NCBI GenBank assembly: GCA_013399115.1
Contig: VXAA01006441.1
Location: 1-64,000, forward strand
Origin: Anseranas semipalmata
Lineage: Eukaryota > Chordata > Aves > Anseriformes > Anseranatidae
Length of the DNA: 64,000 bases
Direction of reading: 5' to 3'
In this document: in pieces, positions 37,020 to 52,000 of the stretch
How the letters are laid out: each line of letters starts with the position of its first letter
Position numbering within the stretch: the stretch's first letter is position 1
Position numbers and translations under genes: made by a program
Notes under the pieces: model-generated
What the model saw: only the letters and a program-made list of their open reading frames with translations
Database searches by the model: none
What the model was told of the DNA's origin: nothing

Positions 37020-40000
37020 CCCCCCGGCGCGCCCGGCAACCACAGCGGGGCCCAGCTCAGCCCCGTGCCCGCGCTGCTCCGCGACCTCTCCGCGCTGAAG
37101 GCCGCCGTCATCGGCGCCTGTGCCCTCACGGCCGCCCTCATCGCCTGCCTCCTGCTCCGCGTCTTCAGGTAGGGCCCGGCCGCGGCCCCCACACCCCCGG
37201 CCCGCAGGTGCCTCCCGCGGCGCAGCCTGCCCGGGCCCCCCGGCCCCTCGGCTCCCGCTCTCCCCCCGGGGAAGGGCCCGGCCCGCCGAGCCCGTGGCTG
37301 TCAAGGGGTTGCGCGGCGTTACCATCCCGCCAGTGGGGTGGGCAGCTGGCACCCCAAGGCTCTGTTGGGCTGCTCAGCTGTTAACAAGCTTTCTAAAGCC
37401 TGCCCTTAGCTAAAAGGTAAGCTTAAGCATCCCATGAAACTTCTGAGGAGGCATAAAGGCTCCGCGGTCCTCAAAATTAGAGATTTCCCTGCATTTTCCT
37501 CTACTCTGCTTTAGAATAAATGAAAGAACATGGCAAGAATGAGGTTTCAAGTAGCTTTTTTCCAGGCATAGCATGGCTAGGTCCCTGCCCGGTGAGTAGG
37601 GCCCGCATGGGGGGTGAGGAACTGGGGCACCCTTTGTAGGAGGAGAGGCTGAGAGCTGGGGCTGTGTAGCCTGGAAAAGCGGAGGCTCAGGGGGATTTCA
37701 GTGTGTAAATACATGGAATGAAGGAGGGGGAGCCAGGCTCATCTCAGTGGTGCCCACAGATCGGACAAGACAGAATGAGCACAAACATAAACACAGGAAA
37801 TTCCATCCGAACGTAACAAAGCATTTTTTTCTTTTGTTGTGAAGGTGGTCGATCGCTGGAGGAGGTTGCCCAGGGAGGTTGTGGAGTCTCCATCCCTGGA
37901 GATGTTCATGGCCTGAGTGGCCACGGTGACCCTGCTTGGGCAGGGGTGGGACAGGGTGACCTGGAGGGGTGCCTTCCAACCTCAGTGGCCGCGTCTTGTG
38001 TGCACAGATGGGGTAACGCAGCTGTCACTGGTGTTGAACTCATGCTGGCTATAGAAGGCAGCCTTCTTTTCCTTTAAATTAAGCTTAAACAAATAGACTT
38101 GGTTTGAGGAGATCCAACATAACCAAAGGTAGATGTTTTAGAAGATAGCAGTACTTGGACTGGAACGATGCTCAGTGCAGACTCCGTGTTCAGCTGGGTA
38201 GATTGCTCATGGATGCAAGCTCCCACTCCCATTGCAAAAGGGGAAGAAAATTCCCAATAGCTCATGGAGCTGAGAGAAGTGCTGGTGAGCAGCAGGAAGC
38301 TTGGCAGAGGTTTGCATCTGCTTGGTGCTCGTATCTTCTCTACTTAGTGTGGTGTAGCCAGAGCAGGCCAATTCAGTCACGCTGCTGAAGTGGGTTGGTG
38401 CTGGCATGTGCTTGAGTTATGCCAGCAACCCTTGAAACTCATGTAACATCTCCCGCTGCGATGAACATGAACAAATTAGACTCGATTGCTTCAGAAAGCC
38501 AGTCTTCCTGTTGGCTTGTTGCTGAAGCAGAAGAAAAACGAATTTTAAAGCTCTATTTGGCACTGTTAGTGTTAATTATTATTTATCTCAGGGTAGTGGT
38601 GAGAGTCTCCATGCTGTGCTAAAAGCTGTTCCTGTTTTTCAGTTTACAAACAAAGTTATTGCCTGTTTGTGCCTAACTTTGCTGTGGAAGATTACAAACT
38701 TTCAGTAGTAAACAGTGATCTGACTTCTAGGTATGGGTAGCAGGAAAGAGCCTGGAAAGTGGAGCAGCTTGCCCTCCAGGAAGCAAAGCTGGGAGGAGGT
38801 GTGCGCCACGTCGCAGGTGACAGAAGTGGTAGAACAAGTGGAGTCTGCAAATTCTTCCTTGTTCTGTTTTCAAGCCCCTCCTTTGTCTTTACATGGTGGC
38901 TGCAGCTGAATTCTCTACTTCTTCTGTTTCTGAATTAATTCCGTGGTAGGAATGGCAGTGTTCATAACAGCAGTATTATAAAATGTGGACTGAGAGACTG
39001 AAATGATGAGAACTGATATTTTTCTAAAGAAATTGACATTTAACTAAATTCCATTTATGTATTTCAGTAGCTGGAAAAAGACGATGCAAGTAAATTTGCT
39101 CATTAAAGTGAAGTGGTTCAGGAGAAGCAAGTAAAATATTGAAGAGAATTGTTTTAATCAGTATCAACCACTTTCCAGACTCATACAGATGTCATGGACA
39201 AACATTAGAATTGGCAAGTCTATAAGTAAGTGCAGAATGAAAGGCATAAGTTTCTAGCCCTAGTTCTTTCTGAGCTTGGAGAGTTTATACCCTCTGCCTC
39301 AGTTTCTTCTGGATGCAAAGGAAGAGCTTGTGGCAAGAAGACCTGGCATAAGCCTGATTATTTCTAGCCAAAGAATGCAAACTGATAGCCTTTAAAGACC
39401 TTTCTCTATACCATAATCAGCAAAAATGTTAAAGTCACCTTGGGAATGATAGATGAATTATCCCCTGACAAAGTCATTGTTATACAACTTGTCAGAGTTA
39501 ATGCAGCATTACAGATATGTTAAAAAAAAAAAAAAATCCCTCTGAGATATCTCCTATATCTTTAATAGAGCCAGCAAGAAAAATGGGAAATGAAGCTTTC
39601 AGCTTCAAAGAACATTTCTTTATCTGACAGAGCATTTGTTTGTAAACAATTATCCCAGTTGGGAAATGAGACAAAAATACCAACAGGTATGTTTGTACCA
39701 TGTCACACTTGTAGCTGACAAAACAGATTGGAGAAGATTCTGTTGCAGAAGAGATAAAGGATTTGCCCTCAATACATGTAAAGCTTTTCTCCATCAGAAT
39801 AAGAGCTTTGTTGATACTTAGTCAAAAACATTGCATTTTTTTTTTTTGAAGTGTCATGGATTCCTATTAAAGAGATTTTACTGGAATCCAATCTTTGATT
39901 AAACCTTCACTGTGAAATTGCTCTGGATTGCTGGAAGTAAATTATCCTTTTAGATATGGATTGTAGAGATGAAATGAACTATTGAGTGGCCAGATACTTG

Positions 40001-43000
40001 TCACTGGATTTATTTTTTTATACATTTCATTTTTATGTATTTATAAGTATATATTATTTACTTTTTTGTTGTTGTTAGAGCAGGAATGGGTTTATTTCTC
40101 TAGCTTTCCAGCTCTGTTGTTAAGACAATGTTTCAGGGATTCCTGTTCATTCCTTTTAGGAGTGTTATGCTCACAATCCATCTGATGGTGCTGTGATTCA
40201 GAATGTGGTATTACTCAAAGTGATCTGAATTTCCTTTCTGTCTGTGGGTACTAGGGACCAAAAAGGCCAGCTACTTGTCTGTATGTGGCCAGGCCTAATT
40301 AGCTAGAGTAATTTTATATTACTGTTTTTTTGTTGTTGTTTTTTTTGCAAGCTCAGTTCAGGACATTTTTCCAATTTCCCTTGGTACTGCATGCTCTCAA
40401 ACCGGAACCCTTTCCATAACATACTAAATTTCATGTTACTCTCAAGCAAATAGAGTTGGGTAAGTTGCATTACCAAGAAACACAGTTTATTGAAACAGCT
40501 CATGAGTAGTTCCTGTGGTTAAATTGGACTCTTTGATGTGTGTTTTTGACTTTTGCCTTTCTACCCCCGTATTCTGCCATGTTTTTTTATCCTGGTGCAG
40601 CTCGGTTCATTTCATTGTAATACAATACTTGGGATCAGCTCCCAGGAACCATAATTTTTCAGATGTGGCTATACGTGCTGGTAGACCATACGCCTTCTGG
40701 GAAACTGGAGAGGTTACGTCTGATCAAATGTGCCAACTGAAAGCAACCCAAAGCTTTATTGCAGAAAACTGTCTGTGAAAGTGTTTGCTATGTGTCTTGA
40801 CCTGCCCTTGAATGAACAAAACCCCTGTTTGAAATGGCTGCTACTTACCTATAATTTTAGAGAAAAGCTACCTGTACATTTTGTTACTCGCTGCTTTGTT
40901 ATATTGCTTGTTGTTTCATTTTGATTCCTTCCGCAAATACCACTTTAAGCTTGGTTTTCCAGTAATTGCAAAACTGGTATAAATTACTGAGATCGAGGAG
41001 AGAGGTTCAAGCATATGATCATAGGATACAAGGCCCATTGTTCTAAAAGCTGGGCAATTGCTCTGGGCCATCCAAGGCTTAACCCCAGAGAGTTTGGCTG
41101 ATTTAAAACTAATTGTATTATAACCAGTTAGAGTACTCCGGCAAAGAAGAGACCTCTGCCAGGGACAGGAAAGGAATCTGCACCATTAAAATGACTCTAA
41201 ATGGAGGAAAAAAGAAAACCCAAAACATAGACTTGTGACCCCACATTGAAAGCTTCATTTAAGCTACATGGAGTTTAGTGAGGGCCACAGAGAGGAGAAT
41301 GACAAATGGGACACTTGTCCTGGGTCTCAGAGGTCCTGAACCTGGGAAGACTTGATCTAAGCATGACAGCAAATTGGCAGAAGGAAGGGAGACGGGGTTC
41401 TTATTAATACTGTCTTGGGCTCTTTGCAGCTCTGATGTGAACAGTTGCAACAGAGAGTGAATTCTCTTTCTTGTTCTAGGATTCACTGGCTTAAAGAGTT
41501 TAGGTAGATCATACAGTTTCTATAGCTTTGTCCTATAAAACAAGGATAGCTCTCGAGCACATCTCAGTCAGACTGTACTGTAAGGTTTGAAGGAGCACAC
41601 TGACACCAGGACTGACCACCTGATGTGAGTGGCTGTATTTGGGTTATTTTCAGGCATCAGGGCTTCATTGAACTACAACAATATCTCATTTAGATGTTCC
41701 CGAAGTTATTCCCAGTAGCTATCTGACTCCTCTTATTGGCTGTGCAGTTAAGCAAGTGGGTGCCTCTGCTTTTGTGGCCGCATACATTGCATCTCAGGGA
41801 CTCTGCTAGAAAACACAGCGTCTGCAGTTTGCTACAGCAAAACGTGTATCCTGAAGGCACGTGAGGACTTACCTTCATGGTTTAACTTCAATACGTACAG
41901 CACCGCCCAGAGAGCAGAGATACCCAGACAGATCAAAGTAATGAAATACCACAGATCTAATTCATCAGCCAGTAATAAGCCTGGAGTTTCCCCAGGTTTT
42001 TATTTCCATTTTTTTTTTTTTTAACTGCTAAGGGAGCCCATTTACAGCACACAAACTGGCCCCAATTCCATTCCCAATACAGCATTGCTGCAGTTCTAGG
42101 AAGAAAGTTGTAGCTGGCTTAATTAGACTTCCAGCAAACATTCTACTGAGAAGGGGTGGCTGTGTTCCCCCCAGGGGATGGTCCCCTACCTCTGCATCTG
42201 TTGGCAGGAAGCGTAAAGGCTGGATTAGAAATACAGAGACCTCTCTCTGTGTGTCAAGAAAAGCATTATCTTTGAATATCAGGGTTGTTGACCAAAATAG
42301 ATTAGAGGCGTAAATAATATAATGAACTAGTGAATTGACTCGGGCATTTACTCTACCACATGATGCCTCAGAAAGGAGGATGAAGTTCTGCATGTGACTG
42401 GTGCTTGATCAAAACAGCCCGCGGTCAAAATAGGGAGACACAACGTCAGCGTTCTGCTCCAGCCCATCTTTGCACGTCATCCCTCCCTCGCTGTGCGGCG
42501 AGGGGAATGCATCTGATTTCTTGCAGGCCAGACGCTGGCATGGCGCGCGGTGCCTGAGGCATTCAAGCCCAGGGGGAATGTGAATGTGCGAGAACGACAG
42601 CGGCTGGCCAGCTCAGGAGTACTTGGAAGCAGGCCTCCACATCGAGTCCAATCCGTCATCCTTCTGTCTCTCTCCGTTAATCTTTGTGCTCACTCAGTCT
42701 GCATTCTGTTAACGCTGGCGAGTTGCTCTTGGTGGGAGCAATATGGGGTCTAAAGTAAAAACCGCCAAACGGATCTGGCTGGAAGGTAGATCCTCTTTAT
42801 ACCCATGAGGCCTAACGTGTCCTGATCCCACCCAAGAGGTCTCGAAGTTCACGAAACATTTGTGTTCTGTACTTCCTACGCTGTGCTACTCTGCTGACTC
42901 TGCTGTCTGCCTGCAAACAAAAGATGCTGTCTGGTCCCACCCGCTGGATAAAGTGCTTTTCCTTTTGCGTTGCCGTCACTGATGATTAAAGGGATCCTAC

Positions 43001-46000
43001 TGAGGTTCAGTGGCTTTAACCTGCAACTGTTTCTTGGCAGACAAGCTTATTTTGCATGCATATGGGGAGCCTCCTGAGGCCTTCCTTTAAAGTAAGCTTG
43101 GGTAATTATTCTAGTATTTATGAAGCCTAGGGGAGTTGTTCAAGTGAGCAAGTGTGAGGAAAACTGACCGCTAAAAAGTGCAGATTAATGATAAATTAGC
43201 TAGGTGAAATGGTGTGGTACTAACGGAGGAAGAAAAGACGAGGAAAAACCCTTTTGCTTTGCCTATTGCAAACAACTGATTGTAGCAGCTTAGCCAGAAA
43301 ACAGCAAAACAAACTTCTTCCCCTTTCTAAATGGGTGCTATGGTTAAGTGAGGGCTATGGAGGATTAATAGATCACCGTGCAGCGAGTTCTTCTGCAGGT
43401 CCTCTTTCAAATGTAGCCCAAATAGACTAATTAATTGCTGGAGGCTAAAGGGTTCTAGCTTGCCATTTCTAAAGATAGCTATTCTGCAGTAATTGCTTCA
43501 AACCCTCCAGTATTACCGTTGTAAGATGAACTCAGTGGGATAAAGTTGTTTTTTTCTGACGAAGGGAATGCAGGAGGATGTCTCTCAGCAAAGTGGGCCT
43601 GATAGACAGGTAGGCTCTTAAAGATGTGAACCTATGGAAACCCACTGCAGACCATAGATATAAGGCAAAATGCTAAGACTGTGCTTCATTTGTTCTGACA
43701 GGCAGACACGGGCTAGCTTTGGTGTGTGTTTATGCTTCACAGCATGAGTAAATGTTTCTTGTAAAAGCAATGCATTACTTGTAAGATGAGACCTCACTGC
43801 ATCACTTTGCTGCTAGGTCTTGGCTGAGAAGCAGACTAATACAGACAAGTGTTTTCAAAAGGATTTTCAAGTGTTTAGGTTAAGAGTCCTACTGTATTGG
43901 ATATAAAATTGCTTGTTTCAACAACAGCAGTAATGGCACAAGCCAGCCTGTGCTCTCTGTGATACAGCCGCACAGATTGCTCTAAAGATTAGGTGACAGG
44001 GGACGTCTGTCTTCGTGCTTCTGATGCAACCGTACTCTTCAGAACAGGGAGGAAATACAAACTGCTCCGTCCCAAGGGCTGGGACCAGTTTGTTCAGCCT
44101 TGGACTTATGGCCAAAAGTGATGCTAGGCAGAACCACCGAGACTCATACTGTAGCTCTTAACACTCACTAACTTCCTTTGCCTTAAGCCCAGAAGGGGCC
44201 GTTGTGGTCAGCTCTGGTGGAGGCAGGACCAGATGCAAACGCAGGTCTTGAGCTCCAGTCTCTTTGCAAGTCCTACACCTTGGTTCTTGCTGCTGTGTAA
44301 CTCTTTAAAAGGCATCTGTTTGATGCAAAAATGGCAGTGTTGAGTCCAACACACCTTGCGTGACGTGCCAGGGCAAGACTTCTTGACAGTGAAAGTGCAC
44401 TCGTGACGTGCTGTCTGCTCTGAGCGGTAGTTGTTATTGCCAGAAATTAGGGGCTGCTTGCTTGTGCCTGCAACAGCTCCCTTTTCATGCTTGGCAGTTG
44501 CCAGTTCTGTTTTATAAAAGGTTAAAGGGAAACTCTGCAGCTTGTTAACCAAAAACATCCTCTTTCCTCCCTGAAGGCTAGCTGTGCACATCAACACCTT
44601 CTTTAATGTAGAAGCATGAAACTGGATTCATGCGTAAGCAGTATGACCCTCCTAATATGCATTAAAGGAGCAGGTGAAGTAAAAAGGACCCACACAATTC
44701 AAGCCAGAGGCAGAGAATTAGTTGAAAAGGCACGCACCAAGTGTTTGTTAATTTAAAGTAAGTATTAGAAAATAGATCTCGCAAAACCCTGAGACATGCA
44801 GGCACTTGAGTATCTCCATTTCAAAAGGAGCATAAGGCTGTTGTGTATAGGAGGAGAGGTGATAGGTACAGTTAGCTTCAAATCATAGCTGATTATTTTT
44901 CATAGCACTTGCACACCACTGAGCACGAAACTTCTCAGACAGGGCTAAAGGTTTTTGCCGTGGGAGCCTTGAGCTTGGCTTGATATCGAGAAAGGGAAAG
45001 AGCAGGCTGTTTGTACCCAAATATCACCACCCCTTTGCTCCTTATAATCCTGCCTAGAACATTCCCTCATCTCAGTGGGGTTTAACCTGAGCTTTCTCAT
45101 TTAAACGTGTTCACTAAACCATTGGCTGCTTCTGCTGATTAAGCTTGTCTCTCACTTACTGAGCATGGCAGCAGGAGGACGCAGTGGGCTGCTGCTCTGT
45201 GCTAACCCTGGATGCCAAAGGATCTCTGGATTGTCAGCAGCTAAAAGACTGATGTTGATCTGGATTGCAGTTGACAAGAAACTGTTCTATACGCTGACAG
45301 GCACAAATTGGGGCCCTGGAAAGGCAGCAGGAGGGGATGCAGGCTGGATCCACAGCCTTCGTGTCTGGGGAGGTCTTAAACAGGCCAGTGATTCAATGTT
45401 GGTGGGTCATGTCTGTAGGGGACAGCTTTAGTTTCTCTAAGGAATACTGTATAAACATGATCCTTCCCTTCCCACCTCTGTGTTTCAGGTCTGGCAAGAG
45501 GATTAAGAAGACGAGGAAGTATGACATAATCACCACTCCAGCTGAGCGGGTAGAAATGGCTCCTCTGAATGAAGAAGACGATGAGGACGAAGACTCAACA
45601 GTGTTTGATGTGAAATACAGGTACTGCTGCGAGCCTGTCCAGTTAGGCTTGCTCACTGAGCTCTTATTAGGGAAGACAGCTCTTTCTTCTCTGCTGTGCC
45701 TGCTTGACAGAGATGAGGCAGTCACGGTCTCCCTTTCACTTTGCCCAAGTCTTATCACTCTCCTTTACAGCTCCTGTGCCTGGTTTCTCAGCACACATCT
45801 GCTCTGTACTCTCCTGCTCTTATAATAACCACATCACTACCCCTAGGCTCTCTGTGCCCTCCTCTTTCCTTTGCAGAGCAGCACAATAGGATACACATGC
45901 CCCAAATAGCTAACAAGGTTTAACAGACTGAACTTCCCCTCTCAGGCAGTTGTTGGCAATCATTCCTGTGCGCACTCAGTGTCCATGCACACTCTGGATG

Positions 46001-49000
46001 GAGGACTGTGCGTCAAGGGCTGCTTTCCCAGGCACTGCCATTGCAGTAAGGGAGGGAAATAGTGGCAAATCTGCCCTGACCTCTGGGTTTGGATGTGGTC
46101 TCGTGTTGTTCTGTGACAAAGAAAGGACTGTAGTCCCTCACTAACGTTAGCAGTTATCCCTTAGCAACAAACTTTCACTAAACGTGTTTGCTTTTTTAAG
46201 ATAGAAATGGTGTGACAACCCAAACCTTTTGGTGCCTATTCTGGGCCTGAGATTTATAGCAACCACTCAGCACATGAAGATGTTGCACATTGATTTATGG
46301 CATGAGGGTATCTGCACTTCTTATTTTTATTTGCATCAAACCATCTACAGCACTTGAGTTGCATTCTCATCCAAATATGGCCTACTCTAAAAATCTGTCT
46401 CTCTTTGGCTGAAATAAGCTCTTCTAATTATAAAAATGCAGATCTTGACAACTCCTAACTGGAGAGTTTACAGACTTTACTCGTGTTGCCCCTCTCTTAA
46501 CTTTGGAAAGGGGGAACAACATATTTTTTCTAAGCAATTACTTGTATGCCAACATCTAAAATGCATACCACCGCATGCTCTGCTGGTCATTTTCAGAATA
46601 ACTGCATTATTTCTTTATAAAAGTCGGGCCATAGTTGGAAGCTGTGAAACAATGAAGGGTGTGAGTTGCACCATTGTGTGTAAATAATTAGTTCCTGAAT
46701 TAGAAGGTTCCTGTCAGTCCTTGCCTGACTGTTGCCATTCTCTGTAGCTGTCCTTTATTTACACTAATAATTTCAGGTTGTGCCGTTTCAAGGCAGCTTG
46801 TTGGACCTGGGCTTTGTTAAACCTGAAGAGATCTGTCTCACCATGGCCTACTTTAACAGCCTGTTTCTCCTGCCCCTCTTCCTCTTAACTAAGTGGAAAT
46901 AGCTCAGTATTTTCTCTGTGAACTTTTGGTAGTGAGATCAGAGGGATTTTCCAGAGAACAGAAGGTTATCAATCATGGCAGTGCTTCAGGATAAGATGTC
47001 CAATAGTAGAATACTAGATGAACAAAGGAGAGCTTGCTGGAAACTGTCTGACTCATGAGAGCTGAAGTCATGTTATCTGACTTTGCTCCCCTGGAGCTCA
47101 TGCTGTAATGATGCTCTCCCAAAACGTATTCCGTCTTCGTGGGTTCCTTAGCAGTACAAACGGCTCTTCACCTTGTGTGATGCTCTGTTCAGAGACAATA
47201 GGGGTTTTTGATTCTTAGCCAGCCTGTCCTCTCTTCATACGTGGGAATTCCTCTATTCCGCCACAGTACAACAGCTATTAAATTCCACATTTTCTGAAGT
47301 CCTTCTGTTTTAGGCATAGGGTTTTTAGCTCAGAGCTACCCTTAGTCTAAAGGGGAATATCATTTTTCAGACATCCCCTTTGCAGAACTGAACATGGGAA
47401 AGCTGCTTTGAGGATATATTCACCTTAAAAGGTATCAAGCTACCTGCTCCCTTTGTGCCTCTCAGAGACTGCATCCCCAAACAGTTCCTGTCTCCTGTCA
47501 CCAGTAAAGGCTCTTTGCAAATTTGAATTGCTGAGTTTGACTATTGACATCCCCACTAAACCAGTCAAGAGGTTCTTCACAGGCACTCGTGTTGAGATGG
47601 GAAGCAAGCATCTCAGGTATGCCCTCAGCATGTTGGTGAATTAACAGAAGATGTGATAGAAGCTGGGATTCCCCACCCCCAGAAGAAAAATGGTTACCTT
47701 TTGCCACCTAAGGCTCCCTTTGTTTTTTTGAAGCTGGAGGCGTATTCCAGCAAGACAGTGTAAGGAGAGGTATCTTTAATACCTCTCTGTGGTTAATAGG
47801 AGTTGTAAATGCATGCAGGTAGCCACACAATTGGAATGATGGGGTTGTTCTGGATGTTCAGCAAGTGCCTACAGTTTTAAGGGAGCTTTTGTTAATCGCT
47901 GCATTAGGAAAACTGCTTCCTTTCTATTATCTCAAAGAAAAAAAAATGCAGACGCATCAGGTGAACTTGCAGAGGTGTCACTAGTTCTGATGCATAAGGA
48001 ATGGGATTATATTGCTGTTTCAGCTTGTTAGCTAAACTAAAGCAGCATGTAATGAGCTGCAGCAACCTGGAAACAGTTGTGAAGGGGACAGAGGAGTGAC
48101 AGGTGCCTCCTGTCAAGTACCCACAGGCTAGAATATACTGTGCTCTCTCTTTTATGTGTTTATTTTTGTATTCAAATGAAGGTGCCTCCTTGCCAGCAGT
48201 CAGTATCAGTTGTGGCGGCTGTTTGGGTTTATTCAATCAGCCTCCTAGCAGCAGCACTCACTTGGCCTATGGCACGACAGACTTCTGGCATGGGGATTTT
48301 GGCAAGGTGCTGCTTCGCATAAAGTGCTTCGGTGTTTGTACTGTTCCTGGGGTTGCTTTCAGAGAGGCTAAACCTCGTGCTGGTAGGATCTGCTGGTGCA
48401 GTGCCACAGCTGACCAAGAGTTGTCATTCTGATTGTTTTAATTCTTTATTTCTTTATGACACACTGGTAGCAAAAGATAAGCCTCTTGGCTGGACTACAC
48501 ATCATTCAATGTTGTAACATATGCGGTGTCGTATCTACAGCAGGAACCAACTTTCTGTAGTCACTGAAACCTACAATTTTCAAAGTCTCCCTGGCTCCAG
48601 AATATCATATGAAATTAGCTGCAGTCTTTTGAGCTGTTCATTGTTGATTCAAAGGCTGTGAAACTACGAGAAAAATGATCCATTCTCCAGAAAGTTGCAA
48701 CTTGCACTGGCCTTTGCTCAGTGCTTTCCACTAGGAAGGCACCAAAAGTATTTCTAAAATACAGACTTTTGAGAAAACTTGGGAGTGCAGTGGAAAGGGA
48801 ACAAGTTTTCCAAAAATTGACGCAGTAGGGCCATGTTGGCTGTGATGGACTACGGGCATTATTCAGCTCAAGTGTTACTCATGTGGGCTGTAAGACAATT
48901 ATGTGCTCTCAGATCCATAGGATTGCCACCAGCATGGCAGCAGGGAGAAATCTGAGGAGCTGGCCTTGGAGTACGGTGACATTAGGTGCCTCCTGTACAC

Positions 49001-52000
49001 AATGCTAAGTACATTACCCCAGTATTAGCATACTGCTCTGACTGATACACAGCTCAGAGAGTCTCATTTTGAGTTTGTAGCATAAGTCTTTGCTGAGGAT
49101 TATGTAGGTAGACTCTGGGCTGGGTTGCTTGGGGTCCTCCCCCACATTGTTGAAGGGTCTGCACTGACAGTTGCATCTGTGTTTGGGGGAGTAATTAAGA
49201 TTCTGTGCCATCTCCCCCACACAATGCAAACAGCACTAATTAAAAGGCAGTTGGTGTCTAGCAGCAACAAGGGAGAAGCCGCATATACCTCTCCCATTGT
49301 TCTCGTGCAGTTAGTTTTCTTTCCTTTCATGCTTTGTCCTTGCATGTATTTGTTTCCAGCCTTACATGAGGCATCAAAGAACAGTATGCAGTGTAAATTG
49401 GGCTGCTGGATGAAGGTTGTCTCATTTTTTTTCAGGAGACTCTAAGGGTTTGGGCTCCCAATAGATCCCACCTGCCTTGGGCTGTGGAACAATGAAGAAT
49501 AACCACCTCCTTCCATAAAGCAAGATAACGAGACACTTCAAAATCTTAACCAAACAATCCTTTCTGTGGATGCAAAAGACACCCACTGCCTGTCTCTAAC
49601 AAATACAGAAGCTTGCACGTGCCAGATTAGATGCCCCTTTTGCAATCTCATTGCTGTCTCAGGGAAACAGTTCTGTCAATGGCTTCTCTAATCCTGAGAG
49701 CACAATTTCTGTGTGACAAGAGGCTGAAAGCGTAAATCAGAGATTGTCACAGAGCAAAGATGCCAAATCACTTAGATATTAACACCTCCTTGAAAAGCTT
49801 CATGGGAAGAATTTTTTAACATGTAGGATGGTTTTCTGTGTGTTTGCTCTGGTTTTTGAAAGAGGCATTAGGGTAAAAAGTTGAGAAATTATTCTGAAAT
49901 GATTATAGAGCTACACAAAGAAAGCAAACTGAATATAGAATATTTGTTTCTTGATCACCCATTCAGTCTGTGCTGCTGAAGGCCAAAAAGGTATCCCTGT
50001 CCAATTGACTTTGGACAATATGAACCATATTGGTCATCACTTTCTAGCTGTCAAGTATTTTTTCATGTTTCATGATGGGATTACACTTGCTGCACATCTT
50101 GGAAAATGAGTTACATGGAAAGCTAAATCCCATCCTCCTCCAAGTGTGCTCTTTGTCATCCCACCAATAAATCTTGATTTTAAAATTTCCCTCTCCTATT
50201 TGCTACTTTAGCACTTTCCCTCACCTTCTTGAAAGAAGGTTACACCGGTTTCATGGTATTCTACTTGACGGCGCTAAACCATTGATTCATCAGACGGCTG
50301 GCACTGTGTGATACTCGAGAAGTGAAGTAAAGGGAGTAGGTTACAGGCAAACACCCCCAACAAGCTGATGTTAGCATCTATCCCCCATCATAATACAAGC
50401 AGAGTGCTCTATGTAATACAAGAAAAAGAAATTAAAACAGTTGCAGAAAGAACCAGTTTCTGAAAAGGTAACTAAAATTGTTAGGTTATTAAACTTATTA
50501 ACTCTACTGTAGCTCATTGGGGGATTTCTTGTCAGCTTCAATAGAAAATGGAAAACAAGCACTGAATAAATTTTGTGGTGCCTTGTACATGAAAGGCTTT
50601 GAAAGCACTTCAGTAATCTGGGATATCAGTGTCTCCTCTCCCTGCTGAACCACACTGTTTGAGGCAGTGCATTCTGCTCCTACAATGCTTGTTGGGCCCA
50701 GCTGGGTGAATTTCACAACTGTCCCTGCAGAGCATTTCGAGGCCAGGGTGAGGATGCACCACGTGAGAGCCCGGAGTCGAGGAAGAGCTTGGAATTTAAA
50801 TACCAGAGCTGGAATTTTCCCAACCCAGATGTCAGACTCCTAAATAAGAACTAAAAGAAAGCCACAAGTTTTTCTTGGGGCAGATTGAGGCCTCCGTCCT
50901 TCCTGTCAGCTAAGTGAAATTCCTCAGTTTGTTTTCANCTGTCTTAGTTTGTAACCATTCCCCCTTGTCCTATCACTATCAACGTGTGTGAACACGCGTT
51001 CCCCCTCCTGTTTATACGCTCCCTTCAAGTACTGGAAGGCCACAATGAGGTCTCCCCGGAGCCTTCTCTTCTTTTTCCACATGGATTGTCATGTTTCCCT
51101 CTAACAGCAGCAGCACCAGCAAAACACAGAAGCATTTTAGGAATGTATCTTCCAAAGAGCTCCTGAAAGCAAGAAGATTTATGTGTGAGGAGTGGTGGCA
51201 GGCAGAGTCAGCCAGACAATAACATTTAATTCAGTCATCATTGGACTAAAGGGCTTTTGAGAGCTTGCAGGATGTTGTAGAAGAAAGATGCACCGCATCT
51301 AAGGGCTGGTGCAACACAGTCTGGATTCACCCCTTTTTCAGGCACTGATAGCACTGAACTGTGTGAATACATCTTCATCACAGTTGCAGGGCTCAGCCTT
51401 TGATGTGCGTGAGTCTTTTGGGAGCCTCTCTGTAAAATATATGAGTTACAATATTGGTGTCTTCTCTTTGAATATGTCCTTTCGAGCTCCTAGCTGCATG
51501 TGCAGCTCTGAATGGAGCAGGGCATTGTCTACTTGTTAAAGCAAGGTGTTTACTCTCAAGGGAGCAGCTGTAATGGATTTTTGGCAAGTGAAAGCCGCAG
51601 GCCTTTCTGGATGATGCTAGGTGAATTGCACTGGGGTTTGTAGCAACTTAATTTTTTTTTTCAGCCAGCAGCAGTGACAGGTTGTGTATAAATGAAGGGG
51701 TATCATTTATCCTCATCTGAAGGGGGTGCAAATCACTAACTCAGTCAGCTGCTTGCTCTAAATACAACAAATTGCTAAAGCTTTGGTGTTGCTGTTTATG
51801 ATTTCCTGTGGATCTGGAGGAGGGGAGGAAAGACATAGTAAAAAGCAGTTTTTGTTTCTTTTTTGAAGGGCAGTTTCCTTCTTCATTCTGCCATAACAGT
51901 TGTTACAGAGCACACCACATTCTGCTGGCTAGTTCAGTTGATTATACACAGACAGTGCAGTCCTGTGGGAAGACATTTGCCACATTCCCCAGAGTATAAC

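Larger units (their letters stand above)
36560..37330 (+). promoter_or_regulatory. FAM174B: CpG island over the FAM174B promoter and exon 1
   Basis: The stretch is very GC-rich and dense in CpG, from about 36560 through exon 1 into the first 160 bases of intron 1. It contains G-runs, GC boxes (GGGGCGGG-like at about 36685-36695) and a GGAGGAGG run at about 36903-36921. No TATA box is evident, consistent with a broad housekeeping promoter. The transcription start cannot be fixed. The gap at 36983-37019 sits inside it. Confidence 0.8.

Noticed and set aside
36557..37352. Minus-strand frames of 168-211 codons over the FAM174B promoter
   Set aside because: They are antisense to exon 1, run through the N-gap, and are Pro/Arg/Gly-rich as expected from GC-rich composition; FAM174B explains the locus.
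36968..37384. ATG-initiated + strand frame of 138 codons across exon 1
   Set aside because: It is in the wrong frame for FAM174B, runs through the donor site and depends on the arbitrary gap length.
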